Below are positions 53,523-61,654 of a stretch of DNA of 64,000 nucleotides, one piece after another. Source of the stretch: Sanguibacter antarcticus (GTDB lineage: Bacteria > Actinomycetota > Actinomycetes > Actinomycetales > Cellulomonadaceae). The DNA is taken from contig NZ_PDJG01000001.1 of assembly GCF_002564005.1 (NCBI RefSeq), positions 248,001 through 312,000 on the forward strand, in the 5' to 3' direction. The notes under the pieces were generated by a model that was given only the letters and a program-made list of their open reading frames with translations, was not told where the DNA came from and did not search any database. Within the stretch, counting starts at the first letter, position 1, and every line of letters begins with the position of its first letter. The translations under genes and the position numbers were made by a program.

Positions 53523-54269
53523 GTGCCTCCAGCGTCCAGACCTCCCGCGCCGCGCCCGTCGACGGGCTCGTCCTCGTCGCGCTCCGCGCCGCGGTCTGGT
53601 CGTCCGGCCGCGAAGCCTGGGAGCACGACGAAGTCCACGAGCAAGCCCGCGAGCAAGACTGTGAGCAAGCCCGCGAGCAAGCCTGCAGCGAAGTCCACGT
53701 CCGGTGCGTCCACGTCGACCGGTACCAGGTCCGGTCCCTCGGGAAGCGGCGCGCGGCGTCCTCCTCGACCTGCAGGTTCACGGGCGAGCGCGTCTCGTCC
53801 ATCCGTCCTCCCCTCGGGAGCCCCCGGCCCTCGCAAGCGGACCGGATCAGAACCGACCGGCTGGCTGCGGGTGTTCACGGTGCGCTCGGCCGTCTTCGTC
53901 CTCGTCGTGCTCATGGCCTTCGTCCTCGTGACGCCGACCGCCGTCCAGTTCCTCAAGCAGCGAGACAGTCTCCAGGCGTTGCGCGCGGACGTCGAGGACA
54001 CCCGTGCGGTGAACGCTGACCTGTCGAACGAGCTCGACCGGTGGGCCGACGAGAAGTACGTCATCGCGCAGGCGCGCGAGCGGCTGACGTTCGTGTTCCC
54101 CGGCGAGACCCCCTACCGGGTCATCGACCCGGAGTCGGTCGTCGAGACGACAGACCCGGACACCGGCCAGGCGGTGCCCGACGGCGCTGTCACCGACGAC
54201 CTCGATACTGACCAGCCCTGGTACGCCACGGTCTGGGACACAGTCCAGGTCGCCGGCGACGCGCCCTGA
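53523..54269 (+). CDS. FtsB/DivIC-type septum formation initiator with long basic tail
   Basis: 248 residues from GTG 53523. The first ~115 residues are cytoplasmic low-complexity Ser/Pro/Lys/Ala repeats (KPASKTVSKPASKPAAKST). A single membrane helix (about 120-141, SAVFVLVVLMAFVLVTPTAV) is followed by the DivIC coiled coil (FLKQRDSLQALRADVEDTRA, DLSNELDRWADEKYVIAQAR). The short beta domain has RERLTFVFPGETPYRVID. FtsB/DivIC joins the FtsL-FtsQ complex in the divisome. The order eno, this gene, DUF501, ppx is conserved in Actinobacteria. Confidence 0.92.
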   Translation: MPPASRPPAPRPSTGSSSSRSAPRSGRPAAKPGSTTKSTSKPASKTVSKPASKPAAKSTSGASTSTGTRSGPSGSGARRPPRPAGSRASASRPSVLPSGAPGPRKRTGSEPTGWLRVFTVRSAVFVLVVLMAFVLVTPTAVQFLKQRDSLQALRADVEDTRAVNADLSNELDRWADEKYVIAQARERLTFVFPGETPYRVIDPESVVETTDPDTGQAVPDGAVTDDLDTDQPWYATVWDTVQVAGDAP

Positions 54270-54429
54270 GAGCTGCGCTGAAGCGCTCGCGACGACGGTG
54301 GGTGGACGACTGTCCTGCTCGGCTCCCCGGTCGGGGAGAATGGTCGGTCGACGCGCGCCCCGTCGGCTGCACGCCCTGGTGGCTGCTCGAACTCCCGTTG
54401 ACTGCTCGCCCTGCTGATTGGATGAACCC

Positions 54430-54933
54430 GTGATCGACCCGGCTGCCTCCGGCGTCACCGCTCGTGACCTCGAGGTCCTCGCTGACCAGCTGGGACGCGT
54501 GCCGCGCGGTGTCGTCGGCATCGCCGCCCGGTGCGTGTGCGGGCGTCCGCTCGTCGTCCGCACAGCGCCTCGGCTCGACGACGGCACACCGTTCCCGACC
54601 ACGTTCTATCTCACGAGCCCCGGCGCCGTCGCCGCGGCGAGCACGCTCGAGGCGAACGGCGTGATGCGTGAGATGTCCGAGCGCCTGACGGTCGACGAGG
54701 ACCTCGCCGCCGCGTACCGGTCGGCGCACGAGCACTATCTCGCCCAGCGAGAAGAGCTCGGGCACGTCGAGGAGATCGCGGGGATCTCTGCGGGCGGGAT
54801 GCCCGTCCGGGTGAAGTGCTTGCACGTCCTCGTCGGCCATGCGCTCGCTGCCGGTCCCGGTGTGAACCCGCTCGGTGACGAGGCGCTCGCGCTCGTCCGC
54901 CCGACCTGGCGGCCGGACCGCTGCACCTGCTGA
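54430..54933 (+). CDS. DUF501 protein
   Basis: 167 residues; GTG 54430 is taken as the start, with TTG 54418 as an alternative. Landmarks of the family are VGIAARCVCGRPLVVRTAPR, DGTPFPTTFYLTSPGAVAAA and VRVKCLHVLVGHALAAGPGV followed by NPLGDEAL. A conserved Cys/His set (CxCG, CLH..VGHAL) suggests a metal site. Function unknown. It sits between ftsB and ppx/gppA, with 46 bases to the latter, which is the usual actinobacterial arrangement. Confidence 0.9.
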   Translation: MIDPAASGVTARDLEVLADQLGRVPRGVVGIAARCVCGRPLVVRTAPRLDDGTPFPTTFYLTSPGAVAAASTLEANGVMREMSERLTVDEDLAAAYRSAHEHYLAQREELGHVEEIAGISAGGMPVRVKCLHVLVGHALAAGPGVNPLGDEALALVRPTWRPDRCTC

Positions 54934-54979
54934 GCCTGCCTGACGCTCGGCGGCTCCGGGAGATGGCAGGCTTAGGACC

Positions 54980-55975
54980 ATGACGACGGCTTCCTCCGCT
55001 CCTGCAGCACCAGCGCTCGCGCCCGGCACCGTGAGGGTCGCCGCGATCGACTGCGGCACCAACTCGATCCGCCTCCTCGTGGCAGACATCGACACGGAGG
55101 CGGGCGTGCTCGTCGACGTGTGCCGCGAGATGGAGGTGGTCCGCCTCGGTCAAGGCGTCGACCGCACGGGGCGTCTCGCCCCCGAGGCTCTGGCACGCAC
55201 CCTCGATGCCACTGCGCGCTACGCCGCGGTGTGCCGGGACCTCGGTGCTGAGCGCATCCGGTTCGTCGCGACGTCGGCGTCGCGCGACGCCGAGAACCGT
55301 CAGGACTTCGTCGACGGCGTCGTCGCGGCGATCGGGGTGGAGCCCGAGGTCGTCTCTGGCGAAGAAGAGGCCGCGCTGTCCTTCCGTGGGGCGACGGGCG
55401 TGCTCGGCGCCGAGCACGGGGCACCCTATGCCGTGGTCGACCTCGGTGGCGGGTCGACAGAGGTCGTCGTCGGCGAGTCGGTTCCGGACGCCGCGTTCTC
55501 GATGGACGTCGGCTGCGTGCGGATGACGGAGCGGCACCTCGTCTCGGACCCTCCCACTCCGGAGCAGGTGGCTGCCGCGCGGGCCGACGTGCGCGCTGCG
55601 CTCGACGTCGCGGTGCAGACGGTGCCGCTGGGCCGTGCGGCGACGCTCGTCGGGCTGGCCGGCTCGGTGACCACGGTGACGGCCCATGCGCTCGGCCTCG
55701 AGCGCTATGACCGGGAGCGGATCGACGGCGCTGTCGTGAGCGTGGAGGAGACCCTCGCCGCGTGCGAGGACCTGCTCCGCAGGACGCGCGAGGAGCGGAT
55801 GGAGCTCGGGTTCATGCACCCGGGGCGCGTGGACGTCATCGGCGCGGGCGCGCTCGTCTGGTCGGAGGTCGTCGCCCGGGTGCGTGACGAGATCGCCGCG
55901 AACGGTGGCGAGCTGCGCGACGTCGTGACGAGCGAGCACGACATCCTCGACGGCATCGCCTGGAGCCTCGTCTAG
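54980..55975 (+). CDS. Ppx/GppA-family exopolyphosphatase
   Basis: 331 residues of the ASKHA fold: phosphate-1 motif VAAIDCGTNSIRLLVADID, connect-1 FVATSASRDAENRQDFVDGV with EVVSGEEEAALSFRGATGVL, and phosphate-2 AVVDLGGGSTEVVVGES. The short form lacks the C-terminal HD domain, as usual in Actinobacteria (Ppx1/Ppx2 type). It hydrolyses polyphosphate ends or pppGpp. The very 3' end carries a 16-bp tandem duplication that extends past the stop codon. Confidence 0.93.
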   Translation: MTTASSAPAAPALAPGTVRVAAIDCGTNSIRLLVADIDTEAGVLVDVCREMEVVRLGQGVDRTGRLAPEALARTLDATARYAAVCRDLGAERIRFVATSASRDAENRQDFVDGVVAAIGVEPEVVSGEEEAALSFRGATGVLGAEHGAPYAVVDLGGGSTEVVVGESVPDAAFSMDVGCVRMTERHLVSDPPTPEQVAAARADVRAALDVAVQTVPLGRAATLVGLAGSVTTVTAHALGLERYDRERIDGAVVSVEETLAACEDLLRRTREERMELGFMHPGRVDVIGAGALVWSEVVARVRDEIAANGGELRDVVTSEHDILDGIAWSLV

Positions 55976-55993
55976 CAGGAGCCTCGTCTAGCA
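55962..55993 (+). repeat. Tandem 16-bp duplication at the end of ppx/gppA
   Basis: GGAGCCTCGTCTAGCA is present twice in a row. The first copy contains the last codons and stop of the gene, the second is untranslated. It looks like a recent replication slippage. Confidence 0.9.
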
Positions 55994-56133
55994 GCAGAAG
56001 TCGCTGTCAGGTATGACGCCGTAGCCAGTAGTGCGCTTCGCGTAGTACCGTGTGGTGTGCGCGAGCGGGTCGAGGCCCTCAGACGCAGGTGACGACGCAC
56101 GGTCGCACCGAGGGCGAGGCTCACGGAGGGTCC

Positions 56134-56463
56134 ATGGATACGACGCAGCTCCTCAAGGGCGTGCTCGACGCGGCGGTGCTCGCCGTGCTCGAGCAGGCCG
56201 ACGGCTACGGCTATGACGTCGTCCGGCGGTTGCGAGCAGCGGGGCTGGACGAGGTCGGTGACGCGTCGGTGTACGGCACGCTCCGGCGGCTGCACTCGGC
56301 GGGAGCGCTCACGAGCTACGTGGTGCCCTCCGACGAGGGGCCGCACCGCAAGTACTACGGGATCAACGTGCAGGGGCGCGGGATCCTCGCCGTCCAGCGC
56401 AAGGAATGGAACGAGTTCGCGGGCGCCATGACCGCCCTCCTCATGAGTGAAGGAGCAGCGTGA
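56134..56463 (+). CDS. PadR-family transcriptional regulator
   Basis: 109 residues from ATG 56134 behind GGAGGG. A short PadR winged helix: LLKGVLDAAVLAVLEQADGY, GYDVVRRLRAAGLDEVGDAS, VYGTLRRLHSAGALTSYVV and GPHRKYYGINVQGRGILAVQ. It lacks the long C-terminal coiled coil of larger PadR proteins, so it is the short dimerising type. It overlaps the next gene by one base; such PadR genes commonly control a membrane protein encoded with them. Confidence 0.93.
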   Translation: MDTTQLLKGVLDAAVLAVLEQADGYGYDVVRRLRAAGLDEVGDASVYGTLRRLHSAGALTSYVVPSDEGPHRKYYGINVQGRGILAVQRKEWNEFAGAMTALLMSEGAA

Positions 56464-57662
56464 TGACCACTGCAGTCCTCATCAACCACGTGGCCGCCTA
56501 CGCGGCAGCCGTCCGCGAGCACCTCGCAGACCTCGGGCCTGAGCAGGTCGACGACCTCACAGACGGCCTCGAGGCAGATCTCGCGGAGGCGCTCGACGAC
56601 CCGACGCGCCCCATCACCGGCGAGACGCCGCTGGTCACCCGGTCGGGAACGATGGAACCGGTGGCCGCAGGTGCTCCGACCGGGTCGCGTGCACCGGACC
56701 CAGGCCTCACGTGCGTGCTCGATCTCACCGCCCGGTTCGGCTCACCCGAGGCCTACGCGGAGGAGCTGCGCTCAGCCGCAGGCCTTCCGGTGGTGGTCCC
56801 CACCAGGTCGTCGCGCCGCAGGCCCGTCCAGGCGCTCCGGAGACGTGTCGCCCGGATGGTGGAACGGATCACCTCCCACCGACGCTGGCCTGCCGTCCGC
56901 GAGTTCCTCGTGTCGCTGCGCTCGGCCTGGTGGGTGGCACGAGGCTGGGCGCTGTTCACGGTGGCGACCGTCGTCACCGGCAAAGACATCGCGTTCGCGC
57001 CGCAGGATCTCTCAGCGCTGGTGCTCCTGCTCGTCCTCGTCGTCGCGAGCGTCCAGTACGGCCGAGGCCTCTGGGCTCCGCCGCGCCGTGCCGCAGGTGT
57101 CTTCACGGCGCTGAGCGTGCTCGCGATCGTCGTGCTGCCGTTCGCCGCAGCGAGCCAGTGGGGACGCCCAGAGGTCACCTCCTCTGTGGAGTACTCCGTC
57201 CAGCAGGTCCTCCCCGAGGACGGCGTCTACCTCGACGGCGAGCCGGTCAAGAACCTCTTCGTCTACGGGCCTGACGGTGAGTTCCTCGACGGTGCGCGGA
57301 TCGTCGACGACGAGGGACGCCCGGTCGGTCTCGCGGACACCTCGAGCTTCTACGACCCTGAAGAGGACCTCAGCTGGTACTGGGAGCCGCGCGTGGACGC
57401 TCAGGGCCGCGACGTCTGGAACGCGTACCCCGTGCCGATGTGGAACAACCTCGACGCCACGTGGATCGATGACCGGGGGTGGGTCCTGCCGGACGGGGTG
57501 CACGGCTCCGCGCCGGTCCAGCCCTTCTCGCAGCTCTTCCCGCTGGCGCCGTCGCCAGGAACGACGACGGCCGACCCGTCGGACCCCGCGACCGACACCA
57601 CCGACCCCGCCGTCGACCCGACGGACGTGACGGAGGACGGAGCTGCGCCGTCGGCGCCGTAG
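56463..57662 (+). CDS. HAAS-like membrane protein paired with PadR
   Basis: About 400 residues, starting at ATG 56463 (or GTG 56460) and coupled to padR. The N-terminal ~110 residues are helical (VAAYAAAVREHLADLGPEQV, DDLTDGLEADLAEALDD, FGSPEAYAEELRSAAGL), the pattern of the HAAS/DUF1700 domain found with PadR. Three membrane helices follow (about 163-178, 183-200, 210-228). A ~130-residue extracytoplasmic part is rich in Trp and Tyr (DLSWYWEPRVDAQGRDVWN), then an acidic Thr/Asp/Pro tail. Function unknown; a stress-responsive membrane module is likely. Confidence 0.72.
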   Translation: MTTAVLINHVAAYAAAVREHLADLGPEQVDDLTDGLEADLAEALDDPTRPITGETPLVTRSGTMEPVAAGAPTGSRAPDPGLTCVLDLTARFGSPEAYAEELRSAAGLPVVVPTRSSRRRPVQALRRRVARMVERITSHRRWPAVREFLVSLRSAWWVARGWALFTVATVVTGKDIAFAPQDLSALVLLLVLVVASVQYGRGLWAPPRRAAGVFTALSVLAIVVLPFAAASQWGRPEVTSSVEYSVQQVLPEDGVYLDGEPVKNLFVYGPDGEFLDGARIVDDEGRPVGLADTSSFYDPEEDLSWYWEPRVDAQGRDVWNAYPVPMWNNLDATWIDDRGWVLPDGVHGSAPVQPFSQLFPLAPSPGTTTADPSDPATDTTDPAVDPTDVTEDGAAPSAP

Positions 57663-57725
57663 GTGTGCCGGGGATCACCTGCGTGACGTTTCGCCGGACG
57701 AAAGACCCAGTAATACGATGGATCT

Positions 57726-59219
57726 ATGCCTCACACTGACCCGACCACGGATTCTCCCCCCACGACGGAAGCCGTCGGGGCCGCCGCCGCGGTCACCCCG
57801 CGCCCGCGCAAGGTCCCACGCGTGGTCGTGCTCGGTGGTGGATCGGTGGGTCTGTACGCCGCGCGCCGCCTCCGCAAGCGCCTCGGCCGTCGTGCGGCTG
57901 CGATCGTCGTCGTCGACCCGCGGCCGTACATGACCTACGCGCCGTTCCTCCCCGAGGTCGCGGCCGGGTCCATCTCGGACCGTGACGTCGTCGCCCCGCA
58001 CCGTCGTGCGCTGCGGAACGTCGACACCTTGCAGGGCAAGGTGACGAACATCAACCACGCCGCACGCCAGATCGAGATCACGCCCGAGGTGGGCGACGTC
58101 TACGAGATCACCTACGACCACCTCGTCATCGGTCTCGGGTCGGTCGCGCGCACGCTCCCCATCCCCGGCCTCGCTGAGGAGGCCATCGGCTTCAAGAACG
58201 TCGAGGAAGCCGTCGCAGTCCGCAACCAGATCCTCAACCGCATCAACCTCGCGAGCTCGACCTGGGACCCGGACCTGCGCAAGCGGATGCTCACGTTCAC
58301 GTTCATCGGTGGTGGCTTCGCGGGCATCGAGGCGCTCGCCGAGACCGAGGACATGGCGCGCGCAGCCATCAAGAACCTCCCCGGTGTCGATCAGGGCGAC
58401 GTGCGGTTCGTCATGATCGAGGGCACGGACCGGATCCTGCCCGAGCTCACGCTCGAGATGGCCAACTATGCGCTCGACGAGATGAAGAAGCGCGGGATCG
58501 AGTTCCACCTGTCGACGTTCCTCAGCTCGTGCGTCGACGGCCACGTGGTGACCTCGACCGGCGTCGAGTTCGACTCGGACACCATCGTGTGGACCGCAGG
58601 CGTCCGGGCCAACCCTGTCCTCGGCACGTCCGACCTCCCGCTCGACCGCATGGGCCGTCTCATGGTCCTCCCGACGCTCCAGGTCGCCGGTCCGGACGGC
58701 GTGGTCGTCCCGGGCGCCTGGGGCGCCGGCGACTGCGCTGCCGTGCCTGACCTCTTCAACCCGGGAGCGTTCTGCCCGCCGAACGCCCAGCACGCCATCC
58801 GTGAGGCGAAGGTGCTCGGCGACAACCTCTACGCCACGCTGCACGGCGGCGAGGTCAAGGAGTACAGCCACAAGAACCTCGGCACGGTCGCGTCCCTCGG
58901 TCTGCACAAGGGCGTCGCGATCCTCTTCGGCAAGATCAAGCTGCGCGGCTTCCCGGCCTGGGTCATGCACCGCATGTACCACGTCGCCGCGATGCCCACG
59001 GCGAGCCGCAAGATTCGCATCACGACGAACTGGATCGGGACGTGGCTCCTGCGCCGCGAGGTCGTCTCCCTCGGCTCGATCCACGACCCGCGTGCGGAGT
59101 TCCGTGCCGCCTCCGCTCCCGCCCCGGAGCGCCCGAAGGCGGATGTGCCTGCGGTACCTGCCGAGCCTGCAGGCCACGCTGTCACGCCGGCCGGGGACCC
59201 GAACGACTCCGTCCAGTAA
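57726..59219 (+). CDS. ndh: Type II NADH dehydrogenase (NDH-2)
   Basis: 497 residues. The FAD site is PRVVVLGGGSVGLYAARRLR, the NADH site LTFTFIGGGFAGIEALAETE, followed by the conserved GAWGAGDCAAVPDLFNPGAF (second FAD contact) and FCPPNAQHAIREAKVLGDNL. A C-terminal amphipathic/hydrophobic segment (~395-420) would bind the membrane. It oxidises NADH and reduces menaquinone without pumping protons. The tail (~440-497) is Ala/Pro-rich. A perfect 16-bp hairpin terminator follows. Confidence 0.94.
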   Translation: MPHTDPTTDSPPTTEAVGAAAAVTPRPRKVPRVVVLGGGSVGLYAARRLRKRLGRRAAAIVVVDPRPYMTYAPFLPEVAAGSISDRDVVAPHRRALRNVDTLQGKVTNINHAARQIEITPEVGDVYEITYDHLVIGLGSVARTLPIPGLAEEAIGFKNVEEAVAVRNQILNRINLASSTWDPDLRKRMLTFTFIGGGFAGIEALAETEDMARAAIKNLPGVDQGDVRFVMIEGTDRILPELTLEMANYALDEMKKRGIEFHLSTFLSSCVDGHVVTSTGVEFDSDTIVWTAGVRANPVLGTSDLPLDRMGRLMVLPTLQVAGPDGVVVPGAWGAGDCAAVPDLFNPGAFCPPNAQHAIREAKVLGDNLYATLHGGEVKEYSHKNLGTVASLGLHKGVAILFGKIKLRGFPAWVMHRMYHVAAMPTASRKIRITTNWIGTWLLRREVVSLGSIHDPRAEFRAASAPAPERPKADVPAVPAEPAGHAVTPAGDPNDSVQ

Positions 59220-59246
59220 GGGTTCCGCTCCACAACGACACGCTCG

Positions 59247-59287
59247 ACGACGAGAGGCGCACCCGCCCGTGGTGCGCCTCTCGTCGT
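59247..59287 (+). terminator. Terminator of ndh
   Basis: ACGACGAGAGGCGCAC (59247-59262) and its exact complement GTGCGCCTCTCGTCGT (59272-59287) form a perfect 16-bp stem with a nine-base loop, followed by TGTAG. It ends 22 bases before the tRNA. Confidence 0.85.
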
Positions 59288-59309
59288 TGTAGGGTCGCAG
59301 AAACGAGCG

Positions 59310-59386
59310 GCCCCCATAGCCCAATCGGCAGAGGCATCCGACTTAAAATCGGCACAGTCAGGGTTCGAGTCCCTGTGGGGGCACCA
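59310..59386 (+). tRNA. tRNA with anticodon UAA (Leu), short variable loop
   Basis: The acceptor stem GCCCCCA/TGGGGGC is perfect, the T arm is CAGGG-TTCGAGT-CCCTG, and the anticodon arm CCGA-CTTAAAA-TCGG gives anticodon TAA. The discriminator is A and CCA is encoded. By anticodon this is tRNA-Leu(UUA codon). The variable loop is only about five bases, whereas standard tRNA-Leu is class II with a long arm. Pair 27-43 is T-C, a mismatch. Confidence 0.85.
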
Positions 59387-59460
59387 CAGGGACCGCGTGC
59401 GCGTGGGTGATCCCGGGCGATCGCCGTACCTGCGGGAGCACAGCCGGGTAGCGTAGGTCT

Positions 59461-59844
59461 ATGAACTCCACCGGGGTGTCCACCGTCGTCGTCATCGAGG
59501 ACGACCCTGACATCCGTGAGCTCATACGGTCGGTGCTCTCTCGTGGTGGGATCGTCGTGCACACGGCGGAGAACGGTCTCGACGGCGTCGCGCTCGTGAC
59601 CTCGATCCACCCGGACCTCGTCACCCTGGACATCGGCCTGCCGGACATCGACGGGTACGAGGTCGCGCGCCGGTTGCGGCTGGCACCGGGCACTGCCGAC
59701 ATCCAGATTCTCATGCTCTCGGCGCGCACCCACGAGCTCGACCCGGTCCGGGGACGTGATGCGGGCGCCGAGCTCCACCTGAGCAAGCCGTTCCGCCCGC
59801 GAGAGCTGCGCGCACAGGTCGACGAGCTGCTCGCTCGCCTCTAG
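59461..59844 (+). CDS. Single-domain response regulator
   Basis: 127 residues, receiver domain only: VVVIEDDPDIRELIRSVL (acidic pocket D14/D15), phospho-acceptor D57 in LVTLDIGLPDIDG, Thr/Ser position MLSARTHE and Lys in HLSKPFRPREL. There is no output domain, so it acts through protein contacts, in CheY/Spo0F fashion. It converges with the histidine kinase gene; their stop codons overlap in CTAG. Confidence 0.92.
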   Translation: MNSTGVSTVVVIEDDPDIRELIRSVLSRGGIVVHTAENGLDGVALVTSIHPDLVTLDIGLPDIDGYEVARRLRLAPGTADIQILMLSARTHELDPVRGRDAGAELHLSKPFRPRELRAQVDELLARL

Positions 59845-61577
59845 AACCGGGGGAGGACCACCGTCACGGTGCTCCCGACCCCGAGGACGCTCTTCATGTC
59901 GATCGTGCCCTTGTGCCCGTCGACGATCGCCTTGGTGATGACGAGCCCGAGGCCGACCCCGGGGATGGCGGCGGCACGCGCAGACTCTGCACGGAAGAAC
60001 TTCTGGAACAACGACCCCAGGTCGTGCGGGTTCATCCCGATGCCGGTGTCCGAGATGACGATGAGGGTCGCGTCAGCGTCGGTGTGGACGACGACCCGGA
60101 CAGATCCGCCGGGCAGCGTGTACTTGATCGCGTTCGACAAGAGGTTGTCGATGACCTGCGAGATGCGTGCGTGGTCTGCGTGCTGGGGGCGGGTCTCGTC
60201 GATGTTCTGCTTGAGGGTCACCCCGGCGGCCTCGGCACGGGGTCTGAACGAGTCGATCGCTCGCGAGGCGAGCTGGCCGATCTTGACGTCGCTCATCCGG
60301 AAGCGGAGCGTCCCAGCCTCGGCCTGCGCCGTGAGGAGGAGGTCCGAGACGAGGACGAGGAGCTGCTCGGCGTTGCGTGAGACGACAGTCAGGTGGCCCT
60401 GGACCTCGTCAGGGATCTCGTACTCCTCGTCTTCTACCGCGTCGGCGATGAGGTCGAGATAGCCGATGATCGACGTGAGCGGCGTGCGGAGCTCGTGGGA
60501 GACCGTCGCCACGAAGTCGTCCTTGGTGCGCATCGCCTGGACCATCTCGGTGATGTCGTGCACCGCGACGATCGTTCCGTGCGTGTCTCCGTTCGACTCG
60601 CGGATCTCCCGCGAGGTCACAGACACGGCCCGTTGGGTCAGGGGATCGTCCCCGAGCCACATCCGCTGGTCCTCGACCATCTGCCCGTGCAGCGCGCGGC
60701 ACGTCGGCCGGTTCTCCGGCAGCACAGGGGTGATCCGGTCCATCTCGTACATGAGCGAACCCTGCTCTTCGGCGCACCACGGCGCGGTGGTGTCGAGCGG
60801 GTCGGCGTCGGGCGGCGCCATGAGGAGCCCGAGCTCGCGGTGCTTGCGGTTGGCCAGCAGGGGCCTCCCGTCGGCATCGAGGCTGTACAGACCGATGTCG
60901 ACGGTGTTGAGGATCGACTCGAGGAGGACAGAGGCACGTCGGCTCGCTGCGAGGGACTGCGCGAGCCGTGCTTGCTCGTTGCGCAGCCGGGCGTCTTGGC
61001 CTTGGGCGAACTCCGTGAACCCGGCGACCGTGACACCGACCATGAAGACGATCCAAGGGAACAAGAGGGTGCGCATCCAGAAGCGGAGGTCGAACGACTG
61101 GACCACCCCGGGTTCTGAGACGAGGAGCGGGGCCAGGAGCACCGCGAGCGTCCCGAAGGTCCCGAGCGCGACCCCTCGCCACCGGTACTGCGTGGCGAAC
61201 CACATCGCTGGGAAGACCACGAGGAGGCCCAGGACGCCGAGCTCGGCGTTGGTGGCGGTCCGCATGAGCCCGCCCGCGACGATGTCGAGCATCCCGATGA
61301 CGAGAAGGACAGGGGAGCGAGACCTCGTCCACGGGACGAGGACGCACACGAGCGTCAGCACCACGGCCATGGTGAACCCGACGAGGTACATCGGGCGGAG
61401 GAACAGGTCCCTGGCCGAGACCCAGACGGCGAGCGACACACCGAAGACGGTCACTGCGAACGGCGCCTGGAGCGCGATGACATAGGCGCGGGGCGAGTTC
61501 CCGAGGAAGCGGACGACCGTGCCGGTGAACCCCGGGGACGGTGGTCGGGCCATGGTCTCGACGCTTGGGGTCGTCAT
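59841..61577 (-). CDS. Multi-TM PAS sensor histidine kinase
   Basis: 578 residues. About six to seven membrane helices (~30-200) are followed by a coiled-coil linker and a PAS-like domain (~215-335, ILNTVDIGLYSLDADGRPLL). HisKA has the acceptor His in FVATVSHELRTPLTSIIGYL. HATPase_c shows DNLLSNAIKYTLPGG, ISDTGIGMNPHDL and IPGVGLGLVITKAIVDGHKG. The membrane part resembles energy- or quinone-sensing domains rather than a ligand pocket. The convergent single-domain regulator is its likely partner although the two are not an operon. Confidence 0.92.
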   Translation of the reverse strand: MTTPSVETMARPPSPGFTGTVVRFLGNSPRAYVIALQAPFAVTVFGVSLAVWVSARDLFLRPMYLVGFTMAVVLTLVCVLVPWTRSRSPVLLVIGMLDIVAGGLMRTATNAELGVLGLLVVFPAMWFATQYRWRGVALGTFGTLAVLLAPLLVSEPGVVQSFDLRFWMRTLLFPWIVFMVGVTVAGFTEFAQGQDARLRNEQARLAQSLAASRRASVLLESILNTVDIGLYSLDADGRPLLANRKHRELGLLMAPPDADPLDTTAPWCAEEQGSLMYEMDRITPVLPENRPTCRALHGQMVEDQRMWLGDDPLTQRAVSVTSREIRESNGDTHGTIVAVHDITEMVQAMRTKDDFVATVSHELRTPLTSIIGYLDLIADAVEDEEYEIPDEVQGHLTVVSRNAEQLLVLVSDLLLTAQAEAGTLRFRMSDVKIGQLASRAIDSFRPRAEAAGVTLKQNIDETRPQHADHARISQVIDNLLSNAIKYTLPGGSVRVVVHTDADATLIVISDTGIGMNPHDLGSLFQKFFRAESARAAAIPGVGLGLVITKAIVDGHKGTIDMKSVLGVGSTVTVVLPRF

Positions 61578-61654
61578 CGTTCAACTGTATGGGGGCGGTT
61601 GTCGTCAGGCTCTGCGTGGAGGGCGAGTCAGCGGGTGATGTCCTGGAGCCGCCG

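Noticed and set aside
53374..53802. Cys/Arg/Ser-rich frame antisense to the ftsB-like gene
   Set aside because: It is the shadow of the Ser/Lys repeat region of the ftsB-like protein, which has the correct coiled-coil frame on the plus strand.
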